Assembly: GCA_965205525.1 (NCBI GenBank)
Contig: OZ242171.1
Coordinates: 1,798,001-1,862,000 of the forward strand
DNA: 64,000 nucleotides
Reading direction: 5' to 3'
DNA from: G965205525 sp965205525
Lineage (GTDB): Bacteria > Pseudomonadota > Gammaproteobacteria > JABABF01
Under the pieces are notes generated by a model. It had not been told where the DNA came from, made no database searches, and saw only the letters and a program-made list of their open reading frames with translations. Shown here one piece after another: positions 1 to 10,285 of the stretch; the stretch's first letter is position 1; each line of letters begins with the position of its first letter. A program made the translations under genes and the position numbers.

Positions 1-261
1 GTTCAGCAGCCACTGCTCCTGGCGGTTGCTGGAGGGGCTGGTGAGAATACGCGTGCCCATCGCCTTTTTTGCCATCCACTTAGACATCCAGAGGGATACA
101 AAGGCACCGCCGAAGCCAAATATCGCGCAGAAGACCAGCAGGGAAGTCAAATTGAGCCCGTTGGCGGTCAGATAATGCTCTAGGCCGAGCACCTGCAGCG
201 TGACGCTGGCAACTGCCAGAATAGCTACGTTAGTGGCTAGAAAAAGAAGGATGCGTAGCAT
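1..261 (-). CDS. htpX: HtpX-type membrane zinc metalloprotease, N-terminal 87 residues (runs off the window)
   Basis: The first 87 codons read MLRILLFLATNVAIL, then a second hydrophobic stretch containing FGFGGAFVSLWMSKWMAKK, then a segment ending in NRQEQWLLN. This matches the start of the HtpX family: two N-terminal membrane helices followed by the FGFGG..SLxMSKWMA signature. HtpX is an inner-membrane M48 protease that degrades damaged membrane proteins. The catalytic HExxH motif lies beyond the window edge, so activity cannot be judged. The ATG at 261-259 is the only sensible start. Confidence 0.9.
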   Translation of the reverse strand, partial: MLRILLFLATNVAILAVASVTLQVLGLEHYLTANGLNLTSLLVFCAIFGFGGAFVSLWMSKWMAKKAMGTRILTSPSSNRQEQWLLN

Positions 262-511
262 TTAAATCCTCCCGACTGCGGGAGTAAAGGCGGGCAGGCG
301 GTCTATTATATCCCGCTTCACGCGAGGATATAATGCCCATATTATCTCCTTTCAAGAGTAGGGAGAGGAGGGGCTTGGCTGTGGCGGGGACAGGGGGTAT
401 CCCCGAGGACCAAGGCAACGACCGCCCGCCGCCATTTCATGAGACAGGAGGGAAGCCGAGAAGTTCCCGCATAATACCGCCGCTCTCTGACTAGGGGAGT
501 GGCAGGCTGTC

Positions 512-517
512 TATAAT
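512..517 (+). promoter_or_regulatory. Likely -10 box of the tRNA-Thr promoter
   Basis: A perfect TATAAT lies 10 bp before the first base of the tRNA, the spacing expected for a start just upstream of the mature 5' end. The -35 is weak: CTGACT at 487-492 gives a long 19-bp spacer. Confidence 0.5.
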
Positions 518-527
518 TCGGTGTCTC

Positions 528-603
528 GCCGGAATAGCTCAGTTGGCAGAGCAGTTCATTCGTAATGAAAAGGTCGGGGGTTCAAATCCCTCTTCCGGCA
601 CCA
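528..603 (+). tRNA. thrT-like: tRNA-Thr (anticodon CGT)
   Basis: The 76-nt cloverleaf starts GCCGGAA and ends TTCCGGC-A-CCA, giving a perfect 7-bp acceptor stem with encoded CCA. The D-arm is GCTC...GAGC and the T-arm contains GTTCAAATC. The anticodon loop is TTCGTAA, with CGT at 561-563 reading ACG (Thr). The outermost anticodon-stem pair is a G-A mismatch. The gene stands alone between htpX and the Sel1 gene and has its own promoter. Confidence 0.95.
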
Positions 604-657
604 TTTCTCCTCTTCTATGCCCTTCTGCCCAGCACGGCTGGCTGGAGCCAGTGAGCA

Positions 658-1407
658 TCATTCCGTGCCCTTTGGGAACATTGCCACACTGCTCACTGAC
701 TGTTTTTTTGACGACTGCCGGAAATGATCAAAAGCCTTTTTAAGATCCCAAGACACGCCTCGGCCAAACAAATACATCCAAGCAAGGTTGCCGTGCGCTC
801 GCCCATTTCCTTGTTTCACAGCTAGAGAGAACCATTTCACCGCTTCCTGATAGTCTTGCTTCACGCCCCAGCCGCGCTCGTACAAAACTCCGAGATCGGT
901 CTGCGCCTCCGCATATCCCTGCTCCGCTGCCCGGCGGAGCCACTTTCCCGCCCGGCCATAATCTCGGCGCTCCCCCTTTCCATGGAAATACATTAGGCCG
1001 ACATTATGCTGCGCACCAGCGTGGCCCTGCTCTGCCGCCTGGCGAAACCACTTTCCCGCCCGGCCATAATCTCGGCGCTCCCCCTTTCCACGGACATACA
1101 TTAGGCCGACATTATGCTGCGCACCGGCGTGGCCCTGCTCTGCCGCCTGGCGAAACCACTTCATCGCTTCTTGATAATTGAGCGGCAAGTCCTCGCCGTT
1201 GTAATACAGCATTCCAAGACGGTTTTGTGCGTCGGCATCTCCCCGCTCCGCTGCCCGGCGGTACTGATGCGCCAACTCTTGGCCGAAGGAACCCCGCTCG
1301 GCAGCACTCTGCATGTCTCCCGGGATTGGCACCGCCCCTTGGGCAACAGTGCTTCCAACCCAAATACTCAGCACGAGCAGCAACGCGAATCTTTGCAGTT
1401 GGCTCAT
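658..1407 (-). CDS. Secreted Sel1-repeat (SLR/TPR-like) protein
   Basis: This 249-aa protein starts with a signal peptide (MSQLQRFALLLVLSIWVGST followed by VAQG). About five Sel1-like repeats of roughly 36 residues follow from about residue 45 to 235. They show the pattern AAEQGHAGAQHNVGLMY then G.G...DY..A.KWFR. Repeats 2 and 3 are almost identical, also at DNA level (about 950-1160, period 108 bp), indicating recent tandem duplication. Sel1 repeats form alpha-solenoids that bind partner proteins, often in the envelope. The gene starts 29 bp after the stop of the giant gene upstream, so it is probably the last gene of that unit. No clear Shine-Dalgarno precedes the ATG. The partner is unknown. 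Confidence 0.85.
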   Translation of the reverse strand: MSQLQRFALLLVLSIWVGSTVAQGAVPIPGDMQSAAERGSFGQELAHQYRRAAERGDADAQNRLGMLYYNGEDLPLNYQEAMKWFRQAAEQGHAGAQHNVGLMYVRGKGERRDYGRAGKWFRQAAEQGHAGAQHNVGLMYFHGKGERRDYGRAGKWLRRAAEQGYAEAQTDLGVLYERGWGVKQDYQEAVKWFSLAVKQGNGRAHGNLAWMYLFGRGVSWDLKKAFDHFRQSSKKQSVSSVAMFPKGTE

Positions 1408-1436
1408 GCCGAAGAGATCAGCGTCTGGAACTAACC

Positions 1437-4400
1437 CTACCGTGATAGCAGTCTTTGCAGGATACGCAGGCGCGCCGCGCTGTTCACAATAGCCTGCTCC
1501 AATCCCTGCAATATCCCGACCACTTCCTCCCGGATAACTCTTCGCGTATCGGCATCCGTCGTCGATTCCTCGGCCACAGACACTTCCTCGGGGCAGGTCC
1601 CCTCTTCACACTGCTCCAAGTGATCTAGCACATCCCGAGAAACATCTGTCGCTGTTTCATCCACTAACGCACTCAGTGACTCTGACTCCGTGACTATCAC
1701 TGCTGTGGTGCTGCCGGATGCCACTATGGCGGAGGGAGTGGATGACAGCAGCGCAATGGTCCAAGTGCCCGTACTCACGGGTGTAAAGCTGACCGCAGCG
1801 GTGGTATTGCCAGCCCCTACCAGCATGGTGAGGGCCTCCTGGTCGCTATCGGGACCGACCACTAAGAATAGTGTCACATCTGTCTGGGGAGCCATTGCCA
1901 ATGCCGCTAACACCTGCACCTCACTGCCGAGAGTGACGGCTAGCGGCGCAAACAGGGCCACCGAGATAAGCGCCCCTTCCTCTTCGGGCATCGGCGGCGG
2001 AGTGATTTCCATCGGGGGGCCGAAAACTGTCGGACCAGATTCAAGCTCTGCCTCCCGCACCTGCACGGTTGCCCATAGAGCTGCTTCGTTGACCACGATA
2101 TTCTGCCCTGCTATTTCTCTCAGGGTATAGGTGTACTCACCGGGAATAACCGGTGTCCGGCGCAGGGCGCGAAAGTTCTCACCGCGTATGAAGTGCTGGG
2201 GATATTCTACGATGGGCGTGTCATCGCCGCGATGCTCCTGCACATAGAAGGTCGCCGGCCCTTGTGCCGCCCGCGTCATGGACACACGCACTACAAACTC
2301 TTCGCCCACAGCGACTGAGACGGGGGCCGCGCTCATGCTCGCCCGCATGATGGGGCCCTCCAGCACGCGCACCGATGTTGAGGCCTGTGACAGGTCAATG
2401 ATGCCAGCGGGTTCTGCGCGGGCTGAAAAATGCCACTCGCCCGGATCCAGAGTGGTCGCTGTATAAATGATGCTCACCGCGCGTTTCCCCGGTGAGAACA
2501 TAGCATTCACATTCACTTCTCTGCCACCGGAAGCCTGCACAGCTGTCACATACACATGCACTGCTGCCTCGGGCTCAGCATCCAGTGACACTCGCAGCCT
2601 CAAGTGATCAATGTTCTCTATCTGACTGCGCGCAGGTACCAATCTTAGCGCTGGCAGGCTTGGAGTCACGTCCACCACTGTCGGTGTATTTATCACTGAC
2701 GTCTGTGTCGTGCCAGCTGAATCCACCTCCACCACACCTGTCGGTGCTGGCGGCAGCACCCGCACCATTGCGATTGCATCCACTGTGTCCAAAAGACCCG
2801 TCGGCTCCGCTGTCGCTGTGAAGATCCATCCCCCGGGGCGGAGCCAGTTCGGTTCAAACACTATGGACTCAAAGACCACAGATGTCTGTGACGAAACTCG
2901 CGACAGCAACACTCTCCTGAACATCACTGTTGGCGACGAAGCCAAGGCCTCCGGCGACAGCAACACTCCTGCTTCTCTTGTGCTTGTGCTGTCCCCACGC
3001 TGCGCCAGCAATGTCACCCATACATCTGCCATCGGCATCTCGCTGGCTCTTAATAGAATCGTCAGGCGCTCTTGCACTGTCATCGTGTCCCGATCAGGGA
3101 CTAATCTCAGCACTGGCAGTTCGGAAGGCGTTGAAGGCGTCGGTCCCAGCGCATGCACCTCAACAGAAATCTGCACCTCCGGCTCGTTTTTCACAAGGTC
3201 CTGCCCCGCGGCCTCCCGCAGAGTATAGGTATATCTGCCAGGTTCACTATGCACCACAGACACAGAAGTGCTGGCAAGAGCAAAAGTGCCACGGCGTGTA
3301 TGACGCATGGGGATTTCGCGCACCACTTGGCCATTTCGGCTCTCTGAAACAATGAAGTCAGACGGCAGCCAAGCAGCGTAATCTTCTTCAAAGCGCGGGG
3401 TAACCGTTCTGACTAAGTCCAGCCGTAACACGAACGGCTCTCCTGTTGTAACGGATGCAGGGGCGGCACTGAGGACTGCCTGCATGGGTGCTGTGGGCTG
3501 TGCTACGGAAACCAATGCTTCCGCCCCCTGCGTATGCACTGCATCCGCCGGTTCTGCCGTCGCCGTAAACCTCCATTCTCCCGAGTCCAGTGCGCCCGCA
3601 GGGAAGATCGCCGTCGCCATGGTGGCGGACGGGCGCAGTGTCACTGTTGCCGTGTGAGTCGTATGGTAGCGGTATTCTCCTGCCAGCTTATATGCAAGCA
3701 CGGACACTTGCACATTCTCCTTCAGCAAGCTAGCAGATACCGTGATCGCCACCGTGCTTCCAAATGCCACACTCGCTTGTTCAGCTCTGAGGTGCAGATC
3801 TGGAGCCATTACTGTTACCGACGCCCTCGCGTTCGCCACATTCAGCGCATTTTTCGGCTTTGCGCTCGCCGTGAACGTCCACTCTCCCCGGCCCAGTTCA
3901 CCTGCTCCAAACAGCGTAGTCACCGTGCGAGTTGATGGACCCAGTTTGACCTTTTTTGTGACCATCGCGTGGTCGGCCCGGCGCGCCGCTACGGTAATCG
4001 TCACCTCGGTCCAAGGCGCCTCTTCAGCCACAACCCTTACTGGCACGGAGCTGCCCATTGGGACTCTCTGCAGGCCAGTCTCCAAGGTCAGCGACGGGGC
4101 TGATACTGTCAGCGTTGCCGTTGCACGGGTCGTATCCAGCACATTTTTCGGCTTTGCGCTCGCCGTGAACTTCCACTGCCCGGGAGTCAGCACACCCGCT
4201 TCAAACACCGTCGTCGCCAACAAGCTCCCCAGAGACAGCACCGCATTTCTTATCACCGTCCTGTCCCCCTGCCGTGCTGTAACCGCCACGGTAACCGGCA
4301 CTTCCGCTGCCTTTTCTGCCTGCGCCGTCACAGTTACTGCACCTCTTGAGTGGTTTATTCGCCAAGCACTTATATGGCCGTTGAGATGAGATTCTTCAAT

Positions 4401-7400
4401 CGCGAACAGCAGACTGTTAGCCGCGTCAATAACCAAGTTTTCAACCCTGCCCATCTCTGCATTCCGGTATTCCTTGCCTAGGCTGAGTGTGCCGTGCAAT
4501 CTGTTCACCTTCCAAGTACTGAGCAAGTGGCGTTCCTGGATGTCTTTCCCTGCAACATATAGCTGGCTGCCGTCCGGGCTGACAGCAATGCCCTCAGCAC
4601 TGTAGAGGCTGCCATCAGTGCAGACCCCCGGCGGATACTTGTCCTCGCGAGTCCAATAGTTTCTGCAGCGACGATTGTGCTGAGTGCCTCCGCGTACAGA
4701 GAGCAATACCAGCGAGCTGTCCGCATTAATCCCCAGCGTACTGAGGTAGCCGTACTCGGAGGCGACGAACAGCATGTGACCGTCCGGGCTGACGGCCACC
4801 CTTGAGTTAGCTAGCTCTCCCGCCACGCCGTAATGATAGTCCGCCTTTTTCTGCAAGGTGACATCCTCGGCATTAACACGCCATACGCTGATCCAGCCTG
4901 CTGTGCCGCCGGCTATGAAAAGCAGATTGCCATTCGGGCTGACCGTGATTTCAGTGCCTCCGCCGGATTGGTAGTACTCCTTGCCGGCATTAAGAACACC
5001 CGACTTTTTGTTCACCTGCCAAATATAGAGACGAGCAAGTGCCTCGTCCTTGGCAAACAGCAGCTTGCCATTTGGACTGAGGGCAATATCCATGCCTCTC
5101 TTCGCATGATAGTCACTGAGCTGAGTGAGAGAGCCGTCGGCACCGATGCGCCAGACACTGATGGAGTAGCTGTAAGCCGAGTCTCTCAGGCATCCCATCA
5201 CAAACAGCAGCTTGCCGTCCGGGCTGATCTCCATATCGTGTGCCCAAGCACTGATCCCGCCGATGGGATAACTATGCAGCTGTACAGGATCACTGCCGTC
5301 TGCACCCATGCGAAAAACTCTGAGATTGCGCTCGCGAGCCGCGACAAACGCAAGGCGATCTTTCGGACTGGAAACGACCCGCGGGAGGTGGTTTCCATAT
5401 AGCGGCCACGGAAGATGTCTGAATAATGCAGAGAGGCTCAGGTCCCCGCTGACGCTGGCAGCCGCCGTCAAGCTCAAGGCAGAGGTAAGCACGGTTACCG
5501 TCGCTGTCGCATTGCTCGTGTTCAGAAGACCTGCCGGCTCTGCGCTCGCCGTAAAGAACCATTCGCCCGGAACTAGCGCTCCCCTGGCAAACACCGCGGT
5601 TGCCGAGGAAACTGAAGGGCCCAGTGTCACCGTTGTCGTTTTTGTTGTGCCAGTCGCACGGTGGCGTGCTATCACCGTCACTGCCGCATTCCCTGCTGGT
5701 GCACGCTCGCTTTGCAAAGTGATCCGGAGGGCATTCCCTGCCGGTGCAGTCGCCTGCCCAGCTGCCAGACTCAGCAACGGCGGCGGCAACACCGACACCA
5801 CAGCCGTCGCGCTTGTTGTATCCAAGAGGTCAGCCGGTTCCGCACTCGCTCTGAAAACCCACTCGCCGAGACCCAGCTCATCCGCCGTAAACACTACCAC
5901 CGCCGAAGAGCTTTGCGGACCCAGTGCAGCCGAATGAGCAACATTCGCATCTCCCTGCTGCGCCCTTACCACCACCAGCACATTTGATTGCGGAGCATCT
6001 TCAGCCCACAGAATAATTGCAACTTCCTCCCCTGTCGTCACCACAGACCGCTCAGCTGTCAGGTTCAGCACTGGCGGGAGCAGATCCTCTATCGTTATCG
6101 TCGCTGTCGCATTCTCTGTATTCAGCAAGTTCGCAGGCACTGCAGCTGCAGTAAATATCCATTCTCCCGGGCTCACCAGTGCACCCGCCTCAAACACCGC
6201 CACTTCCTCAAAAGTCGAACTTCCCAGCATCGCCTGCGCCGTTCTGATCGCATTGCTCGCACGGTGGCGACCCGTCACCTCCACCGTCACATCCCCTGCC
6301 GGCGCGCGCTCAGCCAACAGCGCAATCTCCACCCCAGTGCCCGCCAGCACCGATGACGGAGCCGAAAGAGTAAGCAGCGGCGGCGGCAGCTTCACCATCA
6401 TCGTCACTGTCGCACTGCTCGTGTTCAGAAGACCTGCCGGCTCCGCCGTCGCCAAAAATGTCCATTCGCCAGGCTCCAGCACGCCGAACACCGCCGTCGC
6501 CGAAGAAACCGAAGAATCCAAGGTCACCCGCCGCACCTCCGCCGCATCGTCACCGCCGCGGCGACCCGTCACCTCCACCGTCACATCCCCTGCCGGCGCG
6601 CGCTCAGCCAGCAGTGCAACCCGCACTTCCGCCCCGGCCAGCACTGCTGTTTCGGCTGACAAACTCAGTGCTGGCGGCAGCGGCGGCAGCGGCGGCGCAG
6701 CTATGGTTATTGTTGCCGTCGCATTCTCCGTATTCACTAGGCCCGTCGGCTGTGCGGCCGCCGTGAATATCCATTCGCCGGGGGACAATGCGCCAGCTTC
6801 AAATAGCACAGCCACCTGCAAGCCTCTCGGCGGCAGGCCTGCCTGCCTGGTCACTGTTCTGCCTTCCTGCCGGGCAGTAACCGTAACCGTAACCGTCGTG
6901 TCCAATGCCGATCCCACCCTTGCTGTTACCGTCACCGCACCGTTCGCAGTGCCCATCCGCAACGCACTCACATAGCTGCTGTAACCGGATTCTCCTGAGA
7001 CAAACAGCAAATTGCTGCCCGCGCCGATAACCAGCTCCTCAGCTCCGCCCGTCTGGGCACTCAAGTAGGTCCTGGCCCGGCTGAGCCTGCCCGCTGCCAT
7101 ATCAATCTCCCAGGTGCTAAGAGAATAGCGGTACGATGCACCCTCCTTCCCTGCAACATAGAGATGGCTGCCGTCCGGGCTGAGTGCAACAGCACGGGCC
7201 TGGGAAAGCCCGTTTGGTGTGCAGACTCCCGGTGCATATTTGGGCCTGCCCCAATAGTCTGTGCAGCGTTTCACAGGCCGATACCAACCTGCCCCCCTGC
7301 GCACGGAAAGCAGTCTTAGCGAGTTCGCTCCAGTAATCCTTATCACGCTGAGATGACCGTATTCAGAGGCGGCAAACAGGGTGCGACTGTCCAAACCAAC

Positions 7401-9884
7401 GGCTATCCTTGCTTTACTAAGCTCCCCTGCTTCGCCGTAATAGTTCGTCACTTCTTTTAGTGTGGCATCGTCGGCATTTATCTGCCACATGCTGATGCCA
7501 TCACCATTCCCGGACACGAATAGCAGCCTGCCATCCGGGCTGATCGTGATTTCATCGCCCACATGCTGAATATAACTGCTGCCTTCACCGAGAGCGCCCT
7601 GCGCTTTGTCCACCGGCCAGACATGGAGACGGTTCCCTGGCGCGTCTTTGGCAAACAGCAGCCTGCCATCCGGACTGAGGGCAATGTCCATCCCTCTAGC
7701 CACACGGTAATTGCTGAGCTGTGCGAGAGAGCCATCAGCGCCGATGCGCCAGACACTAATGGAGTAGGCGAAATCCGAGTACGAGCGACTTAGGCATCCC
7801 GCTACGAACAGCAGCTGACCGTCGGGGCTGACCACCATATCATGCGCCCAAGATCTGATGCCGCCAATGGGATAACTACGCAACTGCGTCGGGACACTGC
7901 CGTCTGCACTCATGCGAAAGACTCGGAGATTGCGATCACGGGGAGCGACAAATACCAAGCGATTTTTCGGGCTGGGGGCAACCCGCGGATGGTGGCCGGA
8001 TACTGGCCACGGCGGACTGCTGAGCTGCGTAGAGTAGGTGAGTTCCCCGCTATGCTCGGCTGCCGCTGTCAAGCTCAGTATCGGCAGTGCCTGCTCCTGC
8101 TGTTCCACCATTACCGTCACTGTCGCACTGCTCGTGTTCAGAAGACCTGCCGGCTCCGCCCTCGCCGAAAATGTCCATTCGCCAAGCTCCAGCACGCCGA
8201 ACACCGCCGTCGCCCAAAAAACCGAAGAATCCAAGGTCACCCGCCGCACCTCCGCTGCATCGTCATCGCTGCGGCGACCCGTCACCTCCACCGTCACATC
8301 CCCTGCCGGCGCATGCTCAGCCAGCAGCGCAATCTCCACACCAGCGCCCGCCGGCACCGATGACGGAGCCGAAAGAATAAGCAGCGGCGGCGGCCGCTTC
8401 ACCATCACCGTCACTGTCGCACTGCTCGTGTTCAGAAGACCTGCCGGCCCCGCCGTCGCCGAAAATGTCCATTCGCCAGACTCCAGCACGCCGAACGCCG
8501 CCGTCGCCGAAGAAACCGAAGAATCCAAGATCACCTGCCGCACCTCCGCCGCATCGTCACCGCCGCGGCGACCCGTCACCTCCACCGTCACCTCCGCTGC
8601 CGGCGCGCGCTCAGCCAGCAGCGAAATCTCCACCCCAGTGCCCGCCGGCACCGATGACGGAGCCGAAAGAGTAAGCAGCGGCGGCGGCGGCTCCCCCTCG
8701 CCAATGGCCACCCTCCGGATGATGCTGTTATCCCCAGACACCACCCCGAAGTTGAAGCTGGCGGTCAAGACGGTCGTTCCGCGCAATACGCCCACTGTCC
8801 ACAGGCCCGCCCGTGGCAGGCTGAGTACGAATTCTTCTGAAACCCTCGCTCCAGCGGGCACGCGCACAGCAAAATCCTCCAGCCGGTTCTCTTCGTGGTC
8901 CGCCACCGCTATCGTCAGAGTCACTTCCTCCGGTACCGGCAGTGCTACAGCCTCAGCGGACAGTTCTTCCTCTGAATGCTGAAAGCGCCGGCCATCCAGG
9001 TACACGCGCCCGCGAAGCTCCTGCCCTACCAAGCCTGTAGGCGGCAGATCAATGCGCGGTACGCGCGGAATTACGACAAAACTTGGCGTACTGCTCATCT
9101 CAAGCGGTGCAAGGCCCCCAAACACTTGGGCTAACAAGGAGAAATGCCAGCGCCCCGGCAGCTCCGGCGTCGCCGTCCATTCGGCACTCGTGCTGCCTGC
9201 AGCGAAGGTTGCCACAAAACGATTGAGATTCGGCCGGGCCTCATGCGCCACATCCAGCTGTATCGCCAGCCCCGCTGGCAAGGGACGGCTGAAACGCACC
9301 CGCAGACCGACAGATTCTCCCCAATTAATGGCGGAGAGAAGGACATCTATGCTTATGTCAATAACAATTGTTTCGCCTCCCGCCAACTCCGGTACCCATT
9401 CGGCATAACCTAGATGCGAAGGAAGCAGGAGAGTGAGCCCGCCTGTTATTGACAGGGGGGCCGCATTGCTTGCTGACAGCACCAAGGCTGATATGCCCGG
9501 CACCACTGGCAGATCGTTTTCATCGCCGCGCACAGACACCATTGGAGTGCTGCCCGCAGGCGGTTCTATCACTACGGGCGGGTTCTCCACTGGCAGCTCC
9601 ACATCCAGCGGAGGCGGCAACGAGCGAGTATCCCCATTTTCAGATACTGTCTCGCCGCCGGAGAGAGTGTTTTCGTCCTGAAACGGATTCTGATTCTGTG
9701 CGCTGGCAAATCCCGCAAGGGAAAGCAAAATGAAAAAAATCAGCGCAGGCACACTGCCGCACCACCTGCCAAGACTTCGCACCCCGCAGGATGAATAAAA
9801 ATAAACAATCAGAAAAGGTCTCTGCAACAAAAATGTCGCCCCCCCGACCAGTCCCCCCTGATATTTTGAAATATCAGTAACCAT
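1437..9884 (-). CDS. Giant secreted repeat protein with Ig-like modules and two beta-propeller domains (2815 aa)
   Basis: The start is supported by GAGGAG seven bases before the ATG. A long N-region precedes a signal core (VPALIFFILLSLAGFASA). Most of the rest is a beta-rich Ig-like repeat of about 90-100 residues with a recurring end, GEWTF.A.AEPAGLLNT..AT..V. A second module type carries YTLRE.AGQ..V.NE. Two YncE/lactonase-like beta-propellers, recognisable by repeated SPDG.LLFVAG blades, occupy about residues 605-980 and 1475-1845 and are clearly copies of each other. The last residues are RLRILQRLLSR, nearly the same tail as the other giant protein. It is probably a surface or exported adhesin-like or polymer-binding protein; I do not recognise a named family. 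Repetitive GC-rich codons make assembly errors possible. Confidence 0.8.
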   Translation of the reverse strand: MVTDISKYQGGLVGGATFLLQRPFLIVYFYSSCGVRSLGRWCGSVPALIFFILLSLAGFASAQNQNPFQDENTLSGGETVSENGDTRSLPPPLDVELPVENPPVVIEPPAGSTPMVSVRGDENDLPVVPGISALVLSASNAAPLSITGGLTLLLPSHLGYAEWVPELAGGETIVIDISIDVLLSAINWGESVGLRVRFSRPLPAGLAIQLDVAHEARPNLNRFVATFAAGSTSAEWTATPELPGRWHFSLLAQVFGGLAPLEMSSTPSFVVIPRVPRIDLPPTGLVGQELRGRVYLDGRRFQHSEEELSAEAVALPVPEEVTLTIAVADHEENRLEDFAVRVPAGARVSEEFVLSLPRAGLWTVGVLRGTTVLTASFNFGVVSGDNSIIRRVAIGEGEPPPPLLTLSAPSSVPAGTGVEISLLAERAPAAEVTVEVTGRRGGDDAAEVRQVILDSSVSSATAAFGVLESGEWTFSATAGPAGLLNTSSATVTVMVKRPPPLLILSAPSSVPAGAGVEIALLAEHAPAGDVTVEVTGRRSDDDAAEVRRVTLDSSVFWATAVFGVLELGEWTFSARAEPAGLLNTSSATVTVMVEQQEQALPILSLTAAAEHSGELTYSTQLSSPPWPVSGHHPRVAPSPKNRLVFVAPRDRNLRVFRMSADGSVPTQLRSYPIGGIRSWAHDMVVSPDGQLLFVAGCLSRSYSDFAYSISVWRIGADGSLAQLSNYRVARGMDIALSPDGRLLFAKDAPGNRLHVWPVDKAQGALGEGSSYIQHVGDEITISPDGRLLFVSGNGDGISMWQINADDATLKEVTNYYGEAGELSKARIAVGLDSRTLFAASEYGHLSVIRITGANSLRLLSVRRGAGWYRPVKRCTDYWGRPKYAPGVCTPNGLSQARAVALSPDGSHLYVAGKEGASYRYSLSTWEIDMAAGRLSRARTYLSAQTGGAEELVIGAGSNLLFVSGESGYSSYVSALRMGTANGAVTVTARVGSALDTTVTVTVTARQEGRTVTRQAGLPPRGLQVAVLFEAGALSPGEWIFTAAAQPTGLVNTENATATITIAAPPLPPLPPALSLSAETAVLAGAEVRVALLAERAPAGDVTVEVTGRRGGDDAAEVRRVTLDSSVSSATAVFGVLEPGEWTFLATAEPAGLLNTSSATVTMMVKLPPPLLTLSAPSSVLAGTGVEIALLAERAPAGDVTVEVTGRHRASNAIRTAQAMLGSSTFEEVAVFEAGALVSPGEWIFTAAAVPANLLNTENATATITIEDLLPPVLNLTAERSVVTTGEEVAIILWAEDAPQSNVLVVVRAQQGDANVAHSAALGPQSSSAVVVFTADELGLGEWVFRASAEPADLLDTTSATAVVSVLPPPLLSLAAGQATAPAGNALRITLQSERAPAGNAAVTVIARHRATGTTKTTTVTLGPSVSSATAVFARGALVPGEWFFTASAEPAGLLNTSNATATVTVLTSALSLTAAASVSGDLSLSALFRHLPWPLYGNHLPRVVSSPKDRLAFVAARERNLRVFRMGADGSDPVQLHSYPIGGISAWAHDMEISPDGKLLFVMGCLRDSAYSYSISVWRIGADGSLTQLSDYHAKRGMDIALSPNGKLLFAKDEALARLYIWQVNKKSGVLNAGKEYYQSGGGTEITVSPNGNLLFIAGGTAGWISVWRVNAEDVTLQKKADYHYGVAGELANSRVAVSPDGHMLFVASEYGYLSTLGINADSSLVLLSVRGGTQHNRRCRNYWTREDKYPPGVCTDGSLYSAEGIAVSPDGSQLYVAGKDIQERHLLSTWKVNRLHGTLSLGKEYRNAEMGRVENLVIDAANSLLFAIEESHLNGHISAWRINHSRGAVTVTAQAEKAAEVPVTVAVTARQGDRTVIRNAVLSLGSLLATTVFEAGVLTPGQWKFTASAKPKNVLDTTRATATLTVSAPSLTLETGLQRVPMGSSVPVRVVAEEAPWTEVTITVAARRADHAMVTKKVKLGPSTRTVTTLFGAGELGRGEWTFTASAKPKNALNVANARASVTVMAPDLHLRAEQASVAFGSTVAITVSASLLKENVQVSVLAYKLAGEYRYHTTHTATVTLRPSATMATAIFPAGALDSGEWRFTATAEPADAVHTQGAEALVSVAQPTAPMQAVLSAAPASVTTGEPFVLRLDLVRTVTPRFEEDYAAWLPSDFIVSESRNGQVVREIPMRHTRRGTFALASTSVSVVHSEPGRYTYTLREAAGQDLVKNEPEVQISVEVHALGPTPSTPSELPVLRLVPDRDTMTVQERLTILLRASEMPMADVWVTLLAQRGDSTSTREAGVLLSPEALASSPTVMFRRVLLSRVSSQTSVVFESIVFEPNWLRPGGWIFTATAEPTGLLDTVDAIAMVRVLPPAPTGVVEVDSAGTTQTSVINTPTVVDVTPSLPALRLVPARSQIENIDHLRLRVSLDAEPEAAVHVYVTAVQASGGREVNVNAMFSPGKRAVSIIYTATTLDPGEWHFSARAEPAGIIDLSQASTSVRVLEGPIMRASMSAAPVSVAVGEEFVVRVSMTRAAQGPATFYVQEHRGDDTPIVEYPQHFIRGENFRALRRTPVIPGEYTYTLREIAGQNIVVNEAALWATVQVREAELESGPTVFGPPMEITPPPMPEEEGALISVALFAPLAVTLGSEVQVLAALAMAPQTDVTLFLVVGPDSDQEALTMLVGAGNTTAAVSFTPVSTGTWTIALLSSTPSAIVASGSTTAVIVTESESLSALVDETATDVSRDVLDHLEQCEEGTCPEEVSVAEESTTDADTRRVIREEVVGILQGLEQAIVNSAARLRILQRLLSR
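4350..5450 (-). repeat. Second beta-propeller segment, paralogous to 6950-8060
   Basis: This encodes the propeller at about residues 1475-1845 of the 2815-aa protein. It shares whole phrases with the first propeller (RNLRVFRM.ADGS, SYPIGGI..WAHDM, SPDG.LLFV, SVWRIGADGSL.QLS). The order of blades and the CR.YW motif are also preserved, so it arose by internal duplication and then diverged. Confidence 0.75.
6950..8060 (-). repeat. First beta-propeller segment, paralogous to 4350-5450
   Basis: This encodes the propeller at about residues 605-980 of the 2815-aa protein. Repeated SPDG-type blade motifs resemble the YncE/6-phosphogluconolactonase fold. It sits within the Ig-like repeat array. Confidence 0.75.
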
Positions 9885-10285
9885 CGGCTTACTCCTCGTT
9901 ACATGCTCGGTGCCATCAATGTCTATAAGAACACTGCTGACACTAGAGCAGCGCCAGCACTATAAGAAACTAGAGCCTAAATGTCAAGGAATTCAAGCCT
10001 CTTTCCCCCCATGCTGGCCTGCTTTTATCCACAGGACATTTCCAAAATAAAATTATTATTTTCAATAAGATAAGAGAACATGGCTGTATTGAGCCCAATC
10101 CTGCCATATCCGATTGCAGAGATTGTCAGCGCCGCTTGTGACCTGTTGCAGCCCCAAAACACCCCTCCCGAAGCGGATGGATCGGCAGGAGGGCAACGGT
10201 CTCCAATACCTCTTAGAGAGAATGGGCAAAGCCCTCAGAAAGCAAAAAGCGCTTGCAGCAAGGCAGAATCGGGGACGGGGTTCCG
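9885..10285. other. 400-bp spacer between the two giant genes
   Basis: I see no gene here. An AT-rich stretch at about 10035-10080 contrasts with the GC-rich surroundings and could hold the promoter of the downstream (minus-strand) giant gene. I cannot pick confident -35/-10 boxes, and no strong terminator hairpin follows the upstream gene. Confidence 0.4.
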
